Source of the DNA: Planococcus chinensis
GTDB taxonomy: Bacteria > Bacillota > Bacilli > Bacillales_A > Planococcaceae
Assembly: GCF_020071995.1 (NCBI RefSeq)
Contig: NZ_JABWTK010000008.1
Location: 1 to 64,000 of the forward strand
DNA length: 64,000 bases
Reading direction: 5' to 3'
In this document: positions 33,460 to 43,030 of the stretch, in pieces
Layout: each line of letters opens with the position of its first letter
Position numbering within the stretch: the stretch's first letter is position 1
Notes under the pieces: generated by a model
The model's database searches: none
The model's input: only the letters and a program-made list of their open reading frames with translations
What the model was told of the DNA's origin: nothing
Made by a program: the position numbers and the translations under genes

Positions 33460-34962
33460 TTAATTCAATTGATAGATTTTTGAGTACTTCTCTTCCAGAT
33501 AGCTTGCCAGATGTTCAGCGTTTAAGCCTTCACCGGTTGCATCCTGCAGAATTTCGAGCGGTTTTTTCACAGCACCGTGCTGGTGAACCTTTTCAGTCAG
33601 CCATTCACGGATCGGCGCGACGTTTCCGGCTTCCAGCAATTCATCGTAATTCGGCAAATCTTTCAGCATCGCATTTTTGAATTGGGCTGCATACATATAA
33701 CCGAGTGCATAGGAAGGGAAATAGCCGAAACTTGCGCCGGCCCAGTGAACATCCTGCAGCACGCCTTCTGCGTCATTTGTCGGGCGGATTCCCAAATACT
33801 CTTCGTATTTATCGTTCCAAAGCTGCGGCAGATCTTTCACTGCGACGTCACCGTTAAACAAGCCTTTTTCCAGTTCGTAGCGGATCATGATGTGAAGCGC
33901 ATATGTCAATTCGTCCGCTTCAATGCGGATGAGCGACGGCTTTGACTCGTTGATGGCGCGCCAGTAATCCGCAACGCTTACCCCTTCAAACTGTCCTGCC
34001 GCATACTCTTTCAGCAAACCGAAGTTGTTGCTCCAAAACTTGTCGTTGCGTCCGACAAAGTTCTCAAAGAACAGCGACTGCGATTCGTGGATGCCCATGG
34101 AAGCACCGGTTTCCACCGGCAAGCCGGCTAATTTTTCACTGAGGTTCTGTTCATACAACGCGTGCCCGCATTCGTGGATGGTGCCGAATACAGCGGTGCG
34201 AAAATCTTTTTCGTCGTATTTTGTCGTCACCCGGATATCATGCCGGTTGATGGTGGTCATGAACGGATGAACCGTTTCATCCAAACGGCCCGCTTCAAAG
34301 TCGTATCCCAATTGTTCAAGAACTTGGAAGCTGAAATCACGCTGGGCTTCTTTCGGGAAATGGCCGAACAAAAAACCGGTTTCCGGCTTATGCTCCGAAT
34401 CGGCGATTTTTTGGACAAGCGCAATGATGCGTCCGCGCAATGTGCCAAAAACTTCATCCAGTATTTCCGTCGTCATGCCGGGTTCGTATTGATCCAGCAA
34501 TGTGTTGTAAGCACTGCCGTTCTTCTCGCCCCAGTAGCCGATCATCCTCTTTGTCGTAGCCACCAATTTCTCCAAATACGGCTCGAACAGTGAGAAATCA
34601 CTGTCAGCCTTGGCATCTTCCCAGACAGATTCTGCTTTGGACTGCAGTACAACAAATTCCCGGTATTCTTCTGGCGGGATTTTTTTGCTTAAATCGTATT
34701 CTTTGCGGGCTTCTTCGACGGAGCGGCGCAGCACCACATCCATGCCGTCTTTCTCCGCTTCCAGTGAGGAAAGCAGCTCGCCGAATGAATCCGAAGTCGA
34801 CAGCGTAAATAATTCCGACGACAAGGTTCCGATCGTTTCTGAACGCAAATCGACGCCTTTTTTCGGCGCTCCGGTGCGGAGATCCCAATACAATAATGAA
34901 AGTGCTTCCTGATAAGCGCGCATCTTGCCGACGTGCTCGGTGAATTGTTGTTCCAATGTCAT
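33460..34962 (-). CDS. ypwA: M32 carboxypeptidase
   Basis: A 500-residue zinc metallocarboxypeptidase of family M32, matching B. subtilis YpwA (501). The zinc motif HECGH is in 'TIHECGHALYEQN' (near residue 262), with the third ligand glutamate region 'GIHESQSLFFENFVGRN' downstream. Other family blocks are 'YWDLRTGAPKKG' near the start and 'GYFPSYALGYMYAAQF' near the end. It trims C-terminal residues from cytoplasmic peptides. ATG 34962 has TTGGAGGGA just upstream; the 41-codon longer frame is not supported. It lies after ypvA, as in B. subtilis. Confidence 0.92.
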   Translation of the reverse strand: MTLEQQFTEHVGKMRAYQEALSLLYWDLRTGAPKKGVDLRSETIGTLSSELFTLSTSDSFGELLSSLEAEKDGMDVVLRRSVEEARKEYDLSKKIPPEEYREFVVLQSKAESVWEDAKADSDFSLFEPYLEKLVATTKRMIGYWGEKNGSAYNTLLDQYEPGMTTEILDEVFGTLRGRIIALVQKIADSEHKPETGFLFGHFPKEAQRDFSFQVLEQLGYDFEAGRLDETVHPFMTTINRHDIRVTTKYDEKDFRTAVFGTIHECGHALYEQNLSEKLAGLPVETGASMGIHESQSLFFENFVGRNDKFWSNNFGLLKEYAAGQFEGVSVADYWRAINESKPSLIRIEADELTYALHIMIRYELEKGLFNGDVAVKDLPQLWNDKYEEYLGIRPTNDAEGVLQDVHWAGASFGYFPSYALGYMYAAQFKNAMLKDLPNYDELLEAGNVAPIREWLTEKVHQHGAVKKPLEILQDATGEGLNAEHLASYLEEKYSKIYQLN

Positions 34963-35017
34963 GTAAATCCCTCCAAAACAGACTTTAAGCCCATTGTAGC
35001 ATAAGTCTTTAGAGGGA

Positions 35018-36925
35018 TTAAAAGTTTTCTGCAGGGACCGGCAAAATCCGGCCCCAAAGATGTTCGATGACCAGCTCTTCTTCATTCAGCAATAAATGGA
35101 TTTCGCCGTAATCATTGGAAGTCCGGATCAAACGGCCGATGCCTTGCTGAATCCGCAGCTGCATAAACGGCAAGTCGATTTCCTCCAAAGGATTGACGCT
35201 GAATTTGCGCTTCGCTTCAAAGACCGGATCTTTCGGCGGGAACGGCAAATCGACGATGATGACTTTTGTCAACGCCTCGCCAGGAAGATCCAGGCCTTCC
35301 CATAAATGATACGAACACAGCACTTGGAATTTGCCTTCCTGGAACTCTTTCACAACTGTCGACAACTCGCGGTCGCCTTCAAATTCGATGGTGTATGGAT
35401 GGTCCAGCGGCAGTGACCGCTTGAAATTGTCCATATCCATTTTTGATTTAAACAATACGAGCGTCTGGTCGCCTGTTGAGAACAAATCATAAACGCAGCT
35501 GAATTTGTCTTGCTGTTCGAGCGGGTGTTTGAACACTTTCATGACATCTTCATAGTCGAAAGGAGACGGAACAGAGAACGATTGGAAATCGTCAATGCCT
35601 AAGCTGTCCGCAATATAGGTGAAATCTTTTTGGACAGATAAAGTAGCCGATGAAAAGATGACCGGTACTTTGCCGTCAAAGAATTTTTCATCCAAAATAT
35701 CGGTCACAAGGCGCGGCATGATGACCAAGGTCTCGATCTCATCTTTCACTTCCAGCCAGTTGATGGCATCGCCTTCTTCGACAAACAGTTTCATCGCAAA
35801 GGTATACAGGTCAAAATATTCTTCTGCGAGCTTTAGATCGTATTCCGGAATGGTGTACAATTCACCTTCAAAAACAAATTCCTCGAGCAAATCGTCAATT
35901 TTCCGCACCGTTTCCCGGCCGATCAACAACAACTCATCGGTTTTTCGGATGCCTTTTCGGTCTTCATCAGAAGCGATGGTGCTTTTGCGGAGTTCCCGGA
36001 AGAATTCATTGTGCAAATCAATGACCTGCTCGATCAAGCCCAAAGTTTTCTCGCGTACCCCGTCAACCATGACCCGTTCGGTCACGTGCAATAGCGTCAT
36101 TTCCTGCACTTCATATGTCAAGGCGCGCTGCGCCGCAAATTCCAGCAGGTGCCCTTCATCCAATACTGCAAGCGAGTAGTCGGGAAGCAAAGGCGTCTGC
36201 CCTTCACGGATACGCGTTTCTTTTGTCCAAATATGCTCCATCAAAAAGTCATGCGAACAGATCACCAAGTCCGTTGCTTTGCGGTAATGGTTGCGGTGAA
36301 TTGTCTGGCCGCATTTATTGCGCAGTTCACATGCCTGGCAATTTTGGATGGGGTGGTAATTTACTTGCTGCCATTCTTCGTCTGTCACTTCAGGGTAGCT
36401 GGAACGTTCACCATACGGATAGGTATTTTGCATAGAGAAGGTTTTGTTGACGAATTCCGGCAGGCTGTCTTCAATGTCGTAGAGGAAATCCGCGTCAAGC
36501 CGCTTCTGGGCTCCTTCAAAACGCTGCAGGCACAAGTACTGGTCACGCGATTTAGCCAAGCGGACATCCAGTTTCAAATCAAACAGGTCGTTTAAACGGT
36601 CGATATCGCCGCCTTTTTTCACAAGCTGCTCAATTAAGGTTTCATCGGCGCAGGAAATCAACGCCGGTTTTCCCGTATAGCGGGCATAGGCAATCGCCGG
36701 CAATAAATAAGCCAAGGTTTTCCCTGTGCCGACGCCAGCTTCCGCAAACAGCACTGACTTTTCTTTCAGCGCCTGTTCAATCTGAAAAGCCATGAAAATC
36801 TGTTCATCACGCAAATCAAATCCTTTTTCAGGCAACTCATCGTAAAAGATATCCCCAATCCAATCATTCAGCGATTCAAAAAAAGTTTTCTCTTTATCTA
36901 ATGGAAATGGTATAGGTTGTCTCAT
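35018..36925 (-). CDS. ypvA: DinG-family ATP-dependent DNA helicase with Fe-S cluster cysteines
   Basis: A 635-residue superfamily 2, XPD/DinG-type helicase. Walker A is AGVGTGKT (63-70), the DEAH-box appears as DEGH (256-259), motif III is 'IFSSATLS', and motif VI 'LRIQQGIGRLIR' is near the end. Between motifs I and II four cysteines, Cys132, Cys196, Cys199 and Cys205, are arranged as the 4Fe-4S cluster of XPD/DinG. B. subtilis YpvA has the same layout and the same neighbour (ypwA). It contrasts with the second DinG paralogue at 52.3 kb, which has an exonuclease domain instead. ATG 36925 is preceded by GAGGAGAACAT. It probably unwinds damaged or structured DNA. Confidence 0.92.
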   Translation of the reverse strand: MRQPIPFPLDKEKTFFESLNDWIGDIFYDELPEKGFDLRDEQIFMAFQIEQALKEKSVLFAEAGVGTGKTLAYLLPAIAYARYTGKPALISCADETLIEQLVKKGGDIDRLNDLFDLKLDVRLAKSRDQYLCLQRFEGAQKRLDADFLYDIEDSLPEFVNKTFSMQNTYPYGERSSYPEVTDEEWQQVNYHPIQNCQACELRNKCGQTIHRNHYRKATDLVICSHDFLMEHIWTKETRIREGQTPLLPDYSLAVLDEGHLLEFAAQRALTYEVQEMTLLHVTERVMVDGVREKTLGLIEQVIDLHNEFFRELRKSTIASDEDRKGIRKTDELLLIGRETVRKIDDLLEEFVFEGELYTIPEYDLKLAEEYFDLYTFAMKLFVEEGDAINWLEVKDEIETLVIMPRLVTDILDEKFFDGKVPVIFSSATLSVQKDFTYIADSLGIDDFQSFSVPSPFDYEDVMKVFKHPLEQQDKFSCVYDLFSTGDQTLVLFKSKMDMDNFKRSLPLDHPYTIEFEGDRELSTVVKEFQEGKFQVLCSYHLWEGLDLPGEALTKVIIVDLPFPPKDPVFEAKRKFSVNPLEEIDLPFMQLRIQQGIGRLIRTSNDYGEIHLLLNEEELVIEHLWGRILPVPAENF

Positions 36926-36942
36926 ATGTTCTCCTCACAGAG

Positions 36943-36971
36943 AAACGGAAGGGCTTCGCGCCCTTCCGTTC
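36943..36971 (-). terminator. Strong hairpin between ypsC and ypvA
   Basis: ACGGAAGGGC pairs with GCCCTTCCGT around a short loop. On the minus strand it is followed by TTTCTCTG, a weak T tract, then the ypvA ribosome binding site. It may be a weak terminator or an mRNA stabiliser between ypsC and ypvA. Confidence 0.5.
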
Positions 36972-36976
36972 TCGAG

Positions 36977-38113
36977 TCATTTATTTTTTGGCCGTTCTCC
37001 CCAGAATTGGAACAAATCTGTGCGAATGAAACCGTTGAATAATTTTCGTTTTTTCGTCGCAGGCTGGCCGTAGATCGTTTCAAATTTCTCCATGGACGAC
37101 AGGATATAGATGGACCATGTCGGGTGTTTGGAGAAAATACGTCCCATATCGCTGATCATTTGTTCAATGATTTCCACTTCGCCGATGCGCTCCCCATAAG
37201 GCGGGTTGCCGACAACGACGCCGTTTTCTTCATGTGTCACAAAGTCTTTCATCTGGCGCTGCTGGAATTGGATTAAATCTGCGAATCCGGCTTCCCGTGC
37301 GTTTTCCTGTGCGATTTTTACCATGCGGTGGTCGATATCCGTGCCGAGAATATTCAAAGGCTGGTCATAGTTCGCCAATTCCTCTGCTTCCGCGCGAACG
37401 TCGTCCCAAATTTGCTGTTTCATCCATGGCCACTCTTCTGCGTCAAAATCACGGTTATAGCCCGGTGCAATGTTCTGGCCAATCATGGCCGCTTCAATCG
37501 GAATCGTCCCGGAACCGCAAAACGGATCCACAAACGGCCGGTCAGGCGTCCAGCGGGAAAGTTTCACCAAAGCGGCTGCCAAGGTTTCTTTTAACGGCGC
37601 TTCCCCTTGGTCTAAGCGGTAGCCGCGTTTATGCAGGCCGGCGCCGCTTGTGTCGATTGACAATTGAACTTTGTCTTTTAAGATGGAAACTTCAATTTTA
37701 AAACGGGCACCTGATTCATCCAGGAACGAGTTCCGGTGATATGCTTTTTTCAGCCGTTCCACGATCGCTTTTTTGACAATCGACTGGCAATCCGGCACGC
37801 TGTACAATTTCGATTTGACCGATTTTCCCTGGACCGGGAAATTGGCATCGACCGGAAGGAATTTTTCCCATTCGATCGCTTTTGTTCGTTCGAACAATTC
37901 ATCAAACGTATAAGCATTAAACTCACCGGCGATGATTTTTACACGGTCCGCTGTGCGCAGCCAAAGATTGGCTTTCGCAATATCGCGCTCGTCTCCTTCG
38001 AAAAATACTTTGCCGTTTTCTGTTTGTGTCTGGTACCCCAGTTCTTTCACTTCATCTGCTACAATCGACTCGAGGCCCATTGCGGCAGTGGCGAGCAATT
38101 TAAATTTAGTCAT
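36977..38113 (-). CDS. ypsC: THUMP-domain rRNA methyltransferase, YpsC/RlmL-type
   Basis: A 378-residue SAM-dependent RNA methyltransferase. The N-terminal THUMP domain (about 1-160) binds RNA. The C-terminal Rossmann domain has 'PFVDPFCGSGTIPIEAAMIGQNIAPG' (SAM site), 'LGTDIDHRMVKIAQENA' and the catalytic 'VGNPPYGERIG' (NPPY) of guanine-N2 methyltransferases. The E. coli homologue region of RlmL modifies G2445 of 23S rRNA; the target here is inferred. It is upstream of ypvA on the same strand and downstream of rnpB–gpsB, as in B. subtilis. Confidence 0.9.
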   Translation of the reverse strand: MTKFKLLATAAMGLESIVADEVKELGYQTQTENGKVFFEGDERDIAKANLWLRTADRVKIIAGEFNAYTFDELFERTKAIEWEKFLPVDANFPVQGKSVKSKLYSVPDCQSIVKKAIVERLKKAYHRNSFLDESGARFKIEVSILKDKVQLSIDTSGAGLHKRGYRLDQGEAPLKETLAAALVKLSRWTPDRPFVDPFCGSGTIPIEAAMIGQNIAPGYNRDFDAEEWPWMKQQIWDDVRAEAEELANYDQPLNILGTDIDHRMVKIAQENAREAGFADLIQFQQRQMKDFVTHEENGVVVGNPPYGERIGEVEIIEQMISDMGRIFSKHPTWSIYILSSMEKFETIYGQPATKKRKLFNGFIRTDLFQFWGERPKNK

Positions 38114-38202
38114 AACGACGCCCTTTCTTGTTGCAAGTGGTTTTAAGTAATTTATATAAATAAGTTCCTTTTAAGGTAAGTTCAGGTTTTTTCAATTATA
38201 AG

Positions 38203-38230
38203 TAGAAAAGCTCTCCGGAATGGAGAGCCT
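38203..38230 (-). terminator. Terminator of RNase P RNA
   Basis: GCTCTCC (38210-38216) pairs with GGAGAGC (38222-38228), followed on the minus strand by TTTTCTACTT. Confidence 0.78.
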
Positions 38231-38249
38231 TTGATCAGCAATTTAAAGC

Positions 38250-38643
38250 CAAGAGAAATTCTATAAGCCATGTTTTGTTTCCACGTACTCAAACGGCTTG
38301 CACCTCGTACTAGTGGACGGCAACCATCTATCTGCATGCCAAAAGCTTGCCTCTTCATCCGTTCAATTCCTTCAGAAAAGTGCCCCTACCATAATTTGGG
38401 TTTCTCACTCGCGGGGTTTACCTCGTTCCACCTGCATAATTTCTTATGCAGCTCCGTCACTGTGGCACCTTCAGGGTATTTCGGCCATATCCGAAGACTT
38501 AGGCGTTCTACCCGCCGTCAGCTGTTAAGCTGCCTTAGCTTATTGTTTCGCTAAGCGCGATCACTACGGCCATCGCAGGTCCGTGTGAGCATGGACTTTC
38601 CTCTCCGGCAAGAAGCCGGAGCGATTGCCAGAATTTCCAATGG
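38250..38643 (-). ncRNA. rnpB: RNase P RNA, Bacillus type (class B)
   Basis: The catalytic RNA of RNase P, about 390 nt. On the minus strand it contains the near-universal GAGGAAAGTCCATGCTCA near the 5' end, 'AGCGAAACAATAAGCTA', 'CTTCGGATATGGCCG', 'GTGCCACAGTGAC', 'GAGCGAGAAACCC' and the closing 'ACAAAACATGGCTTA'. The P1 helix is visible as GGAAATTC near 38631-38638 with GAATTTC near 38254. All match type B RNA of Bacillales. Exact ends are estimated from P1, the promoter and the terminator (±5). It sits between gpsB and ypsC as in B. subtilis. Open frames in this stretch on either strand are not real genes. Confidence 0.96.
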
Positions 38644-38650
38644 CTTATCA

Positions 38651-38679
38651 AGTATACGTTATTTCAACAAATAATTCAA
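38651..38679 (-). promoter_or_regulatory. rnpB promoter
   Basis: On the minus strand TTGAAT (38674-38679), a 17-base spacer and TATACT (38651-38656) are well placed for a start near 38643. The -35 lies only five bases after the gpsB stop codon. Confidence 0.75.
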
Positions 38680-38684
38680 CGGAT

Positions 38685-38978
38685 TTAATTGTTATTCAAT
38701 TTGTTGCCGAATACATGGTTTTCCAAATGAGACAACCGGCGCAAAATATCGAAGTTTGTCGTGCCTGGAACCGGCGCTGCCTGTTTCCGCGGCGCATCGT
38801 CCATTTCTGCGCGAAGGCGTTTGTTTTCGTTTTGAAGCTGTTCGATTTTTTTCGTAAAGATTTCATAGTCTTGAATGATTTCATCCAGGAAATGATCCAC
38901 TTCGTCCTGGTTGTAACCGCGCATTCCCGTTTTAAAGTCTCTTTCCAAGATGTCTTTAGCTGTGTATTTATTGTCCAT
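38685..38978 (-). CDS. gpsB: Cell division regulator GpsB
   Basis: A 97-residue DivIVA-like protein. The N-terminal domain '[35 protein letters not shown]' is the membrane-binding/PBP-docking region, followed by a short coiled coil (to about 62) and a C-terminal trimerisation helix '[16 protein letters not shown]'. It shuttles PBP1 between septum and side wall in B. subtilis; the PBP1 gene ponA lies 5 kb away. ATG 38978 follows GGAAGGACG. It is directly upstream of rnpB. Confidence 0.95.
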   Translation of the reverse strand: MDNKYTAKDILERDFKTGMRGYNQDEVDHFLDEIIQDYEIFTKKIEQLQNENKRLRAEMDDAPRKQAAPVPGTTNFDILRRLSHLENHVFGNKLNNN

Positions 38979-39115
38979 TTTTATCGTCCTTCCATCAGGT
39001 AAAACTGAAATTAGTGAGGATTTCCCATCTCTCTAATTGTCCGCTGAACCATTCGAACTTGTTGGGCGGTCCATACTGCCCGTTAATCTGGGATAAAAAA
39101 CCCTTCCTAACGCCA

Positions 39116-39124
39116 ATTATAGCA
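39116..39124 (-). promoter_or_regulatory. Extended -10 promoter for gpsB
   Basis: On the minus strand the sequence TGCTATAAT is a consensus TGn-TATAAT element, downstream of mrfB. It would give a leader of about 130 bases before gpsB. No clear -35 is seen. Confidence 0.55.
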
Positions 39125-39143
39125 TATGGCACAATTTTCGTGT

Positions 39144-40391
39144 TTAGTTCTTGGCAACTTGGGCGTGTTTTTTCTGCTTTTTTTCATCCAGGCGGAACAG
39201 CCGCTTTTGAATATCCAGCACAAGGGACGCGCGGACTTTTGTGTGTTCGCTCGCTTGTTTTGCAAAACCCGCCATTGTGATGGCTTTGTCCAAATCGCCG
39301 AGCTGGTGTTCATATAATTTGGCCGCATGGATCCAGGCCTCGACTTCCACCGAGCCGCGTAAATGCGGCGCTGCCTCTTTAAACAGCCGGACCGCTTCGT
39401 CGTACTGCCCGCTCCGTTTTTTCTGGATCGCCAAAAAATAGCGTGCCATGGCAGCGGAACTTCCCCGTTCTTGCGTAACGTGTTCCAAGTATGTGGCGCT
39501 TTGTTCAAACTGTTTTAAATCGGCATACCATTTCCCGATATTGGTGTACGCGCCGCTGGTCTCGGAAACCAAATCTTCCCGCAGCAAATCGGACGACAGG
39601 ACGTACAGCGACACAAGCGACAAGATATCCAGCTCGTTATGGAACAGAACTTTTGCCAAACCATCGGGGTAGCCGCTTTTTACGGCATCAAGATAAATCG
39701 GCGGAATCAAATAGCCCGGCACATCGCCTTCACGGAAAAACCCCAATTTTTCCGCTTCGATTGTACTCAACTTCATCCGTTCCAATTCATTTTTCCAGAT
39801 CCGTTTCGTCCCATGGAATAAGTCGATTTGAAGCGGCGTCGGCAATTTCGGCAGGACCTGGCGGTGCATCGTCCATCTGGACATCAATTGCGGCCAGTCA
39901 AAACTTTTTCCGTTATAAGAAAAGATGATCGGTTCCTCGTCCCGCCATAAGCCCGTTTCGTAAAGAAAAGCAGCTTCGTGGGAAGGATCCGGCATAATAT
40001 ATTGGGTCATTTCAAAATGATCGTCTTTCTGGACCAGCAAACCGATCAGGAAAATATAAGCTCCTGTTCCGCTCAGGCCGGTCGTCTCCGTATCAAAAAA
40101 CACGATTGGAGTTCCCGGTTTCAGCTTAAACGGATGCTCAAAAGGCACTTGTTCCCAGGCCGACAGCACCCGTTCCAACTCGCCAAGTTTAACCTTGCCG
40201 TGCTGGTGCGTCAAAGGATAGCGGATTTTCTTTTCGTAGACAAAGCCGAATTTGTTTTCTTTCAGCTCAAGCCCAATATTGCCCCACTCTTTTTCAAAAA
40301 GCGGCCGTTCTGCCGCTTTTGGGGCCTGCTTTTTGGCCGGTTGTTTTTTCAGCATGCCTTTCATTTGCAATAATTTGCTCTCAAACGACAT
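39144..40391 (-). CDS. mrfB: DEDD exonuclease of the MrfAB repair pair
   Basis: A 415-residue protein like B. subtilis YprB/MrfB. The exonuclease domain begins 'IVFFDTETTGLSGTGAYIFLIG' (Asp100, Glu102). It continues with 'IFSYNGKSFDWPQLMSRW' (ExoII-like) and 'FHNELDILSLVSLY' (ExoIII-like Asp). A TPR-like region (about 290-400) follows. In B. subtilis it acts with MrfA in repair of mitomycin-type DNA damage, independent of UvrABC. It starts six bases after the mrfA stop codon. ATG 40391 is well supported. The lysine-rich first 30 residues look disordered. Confidence 0.9.
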   Translation of the reverse strand: MSFESKLLQMKGMLKKQPAKKQAPKAAERPLFEKEWGNIGLELKENKFGFVYEKKIRYPLTHQHGKVKLGELERVLSAWEQVPFEHPFKLKPGTPIVFFDTETTGLSGTGAYIFLIGLLVQKDDHFEMTQYIMPDPSHEAAFLYETGLWRDEEPIIFSYNGKSFDWPQLMSRWTMHRQVLPKLPTPLQIDLFHGTKRIWKNELERMKLSTIEAEKLGFFREGDVPGYLIPPIYLDAVKSGYPDGLAKVLFHNELDILSLVSLYVLSSDLLREDLVSETSGAYTNIGKWYADLKQFEQSATYLEHVTQERGSSAAMARYFLAIQKKRSGQYDEAVRLFKEAAPHLRGSVEVEAWIHAAKLYEHQLGDLDKAITMAGFAKQASEHTKVRASLVLDIQKRLFRLDEKKQKKHAQVAKN

Positions 40392-40397
40392 CGGCCC

Positions 40398-42668
40398 TCA
40401 CTCCCCTCTGCGAAGCTCGTTCAACAGCTTGATGACGTGGCTCTTCATGCTGATGGCGGCGTCTTGTGCACCGATGCACGATGGACAGCCATCCAGGCAT
40501 GGGCATTCTGAAATATGCTGCTGCGCTTTATCGAGCAGCGGCTGCCATAAATCATAGATCCGTTCACTGATGCCGATGCCGCCCGGATACGAATCATGGA
40601 TGAAAAACGACGGCATATCGTTATGGGTCGATTTCACTTGCGGCACGACATGGACATCCCGGCGGTCGCATTGCACAAAAATCGGGATGAACGACTCGAT
40701 GGCATAAGCCGCCCCGGTCATCGTGTCCGACAACTCCGAGTCGCTGAAGCCTTCCGGTTTGGTGAAACTGAGCCATGTCGAAGAAGTATGCAATTCTTCA
40801 GCAGGCAATGAAATCGGTCCGGAACCGATATTGTCATGTGAATCGAACCGGATTTTCTTGAAAATTGTCGGCATTGCCAGTACGGCAATATCGCCGTACT
40901 GGACGTCTGCTTCATGCAGTTTTTTCGTTTTGTCTTCGCTCATCACTTTCAGCTCGATCGCCAGGTTGGCGTCCGTAAAATAATCGACGTCCACTTCCCG
41001 GACATACGCCTTTTTCTCTTCCCAGTCCAATATCTCAACTTGGAACTGCGTGCCCTGATGCAAATAAATCGCTTCTTCGTGAAGTAAAGTCAATGCGCTG
41101 AAGCGGTCCATTTCGCCGATCACTCTCGTATCGGCCGGAACAGACTGGTCGATGATGACGACATTTTCCTGCGATGCTGACCGCAGTGAAATGTCATGCG
41201 CCGGGAAACGGTCGCTCATCCAGTGCCAGCGGTCTGAAGTCCGCACAAGCACGCCTTGCTCCTGCAAATATTCCAGCAATTCCTGTACGTCAAATTCGCC
41301 GTATTGATCGTCCGTCCGAAACGGCAATTCAAAGGAAGCGCATTTCAAATGGTCCATCAGGATGATGATGTTCTCCGGATGGATGCGCGCTTCTTCCGGC
41401 GACTGGTCAAGCAGATATTCAGGATGATTGATGATGTACTGGTCAAGCGCAGTCGATTGGGCGACATAGACGACCAGCGATTCATCCTGCCGCCTTCCTG
41501 CGCGTCCGGCCTGCTGCCAGGCGCTTGCGATATTCCCGGGATAGCCCGTCATGATGCAGGCCTGCAGCTGTCCGATGTCAACACCGAGTTCTAAGGCGTT
41601 GGTCGAGACGACGCATTTAATGGTTCCATCGCGCAGCCCTTTTTCAATGGCCCGCCGCTCCGTCGGCAAATAGCCGCCGCGGTAGCCTTTGATCGAGTCG
41701 TCCTGCAGTTTGGTTTTGGTGATGGCCTGCAAATACGTGACGAGCATTTCCACCCGCACCCGGCTTTTCGCAAAGACGATTGTCTGGATGCCTTGTTTGA
41801 CAAGATGGGTCGCCAAATCCCGCACTTCAAGAACGGCGCTTCTGCGCACACCGAAAGTCGGATGGATAATCGGCGGATTGTAGAAGACGATATGCTTTTT
41901 GCCGGCCGGCGCACCGTTCCGGTCAATCAGCACATGCTCAGTGTTCGTCAAGTTCTCTGCCAGTTCTTTCGGATTGGCAATCGTTGCCGATGTACAAATA
42001 AAGACCGGATTGCTGCCGTAGAACTCGCAAATGCGTTTCAAGCGGCGGATTACATGGGCGACGTGCGTGCCGAAAACCCCTTTGTATGTGTGGAGCTCAT
42101 CAATCACTATATAATGAAGATTCTCAAAAAGAGAGACCCATTTCGTGTGATGAGGCAAGATGGCGGAATGCAGCATATCAGGATTCGTCATGACAATCTG
42201 TCCGGCTTTTCTTACTTTCGTGCGGATGGACGGCGAGGTATCGCCGTCGTAGGTATAAGACAAAATATCCTGCTCGGTTTTTTCAATTAAATCGTGCAAG
42301 TCACTTTTCTGGTCCTGGGCAAGCGCTTTTGTCGGAAACAAATACAATGCCCGGGCACCCGGATCGTTCAATATTTTATGAAGAACCGGCAAGTGGTAGC
42401 AATACGATTTGCCGGAAGCGGTAGGCGTAACCGCTGTGAACGATTTGCCGTTTTCGGCAAGATCAAAAGCTTCCCGTTGGTGCGTATAAAGCTGTTCGAT
42501 GCCTTTTTTGCGCAGGGCCGCTTTCAGGCTGTCATGCATGGCAGGAGGAAAATCAGCATAGGCTGCCGGCTTTTCTTTGATGGTATGCCAGTGTTCAATC
42601 CGCTCCATCATGTCGGGTTCGGTTTTCCACTCATTCAAGAGTTCAGGAAGTTTCTTTTTTCGGATCAT
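40398..42668 (-). CDS. mrfA: DEAD/DEAH-box helicase MrfA
   Basis: A 756-residue superfamily 2 helicase with motif I 'TPTASGKSYCY', motif II DELH ('VIDELHTYKG'), motif III 'CTSATIAN', motif VI 'QQAGRAGRR', and a C-terminal DUF1998 domain whose cysteines 'CPCLDGCPSCIG' (near 727-738) bind zinc. B. subtilis MrfA (YprA) has this architecture and acts with the exonuclease MrfB on mitomycin C adducts. It shares an ATGA overlap with yppE upstream and lies six bases before mrfB, making a yppE–mrfA–mrfB operon. Confidence 0.92.
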   Translation of the reverse strand: MIRKKKLPELLNEWKTEPDMMERIEHWHTIKEKPAAYADFPPAMHDSLKAALRKKGIEQLYTHQREAFDLAENGKSFTAVTPTASGKSYCYHLPVLHKILNDPGARALYLFPTKALAQDQKSDLHDLIEKTEQDILSYTYDGDTSPSIRTKVRKAGQIVMTNPDMLHSAILPHHTKWVSLFENLHYIVIDELHTYKGVFGTHVAHVIRRLKRICEFYGSNPVFICTSATIANPKELAENLTNTEHVLIDRNGAPAGKKHIVFYNPPIIHPTFGVRRSAVLEVRDLATHLVKQGIQTIVFAKSRVRVEMLVTYLQAITKTKLQDDSIKGYRGGYLPTERRAIEKGLRDGTIKCVVSTNALELGVDIGQLQACIMTGYPGNIASAWQQAGRAGRRQDESLVVYVAQSTALDQYIINHPEYLLDQSPEEARIHPENIIILMDHLKCASFELPFRTDDQYGEFDVQELLEYLQEQGVLVRTSDRWHWMSDRFPAHDISLRSASQENVVIIDQSVPADTRVIGEMDRFSALTLLHEEAIYLHQGTQFQVEILDWEEKKAYVREVDVDYFTDANLAIELKVMSEDKTKKLHEADVQYGDIAVLAMPTIFKKIRFDSHDNIGSGPISLPAEELHTSSTWLSFTKPEGFSDSELSDTMTGAAYAIESFIPIFVQCDRRDVHVVPQVKSTHNDMPSFFIHDSYPGGIGISERIYDLWQPLLDKAQQHISECPCLDGCPSCIGAQDAAISMKSHVIKLLNELRRGE

Positions 42669-43030
42669 GTTTCTTCGCTCTTTTCATCAATCGCCAGCAT
42701 AAAGGTCTGCAGTGTATACTGCGCAGCCTGGATAGTCTGGATAAAGCGCTTTTTGCTCGTTTCTTTGTAGAAACTCTGCACAAAAAACTGGGCCATTCCT
42801 TCTGCCGCGTTATCGATCTGTGGTTTGTGTACATATTTCGGTCGTTCTTGCTGAATGTACAAAAGCGATTCTTTTTGCCATTCATTTATCTTTCCGTGCC
42901 AATAATCTGCGTATGGTTTTACCTCTTTATAAAAATCCGGAACCGCATCGCGCTCACGCATATCGTAAAAACGGTCCAGGCATTTTCCGCATTCGTCATA
43001 TAATACGGAAGAGAGTTCTCTTACTGTCAT
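42665..43030 (-). CDS. yppE: YppE-like protein (DUF1798)
   Basis: A 121-residue soluble helical protein of the DUF1798/YppE family of Bacillales ('MTVRELSSVLYDECGKCLDRF...' to '...FMLAIDEKSEET'). No enzyme motif is present. ATG 43030 is preceded by GGAGGGACG; a longer frame exists without a ribosome binding site. Its TGA overlaps the mrfA start (ATGA), linking it to the repair pair; its role is unknown. The gene is adjacent to the recU region, as in B. subtilis. Confidence 0.8.
   Translation of the reverse strand: MTVRELSSVLYDECGKCLDRFYDMRERDAVPDFYKEVKPYADYWHGKINEWQKESLLYIQQERPKYVHKPQIDNAAEGMAQFFVQSFYKETSKKRFIQTIQAAQYTLQTFMLAIDEKSEET

Noticed and set aside
38270-38554. Plus-strand open frame through RNase P RNA
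   Set aside because: The stretch is the antisense of a well-matched rnpB and the frame has no ribosome binding site.
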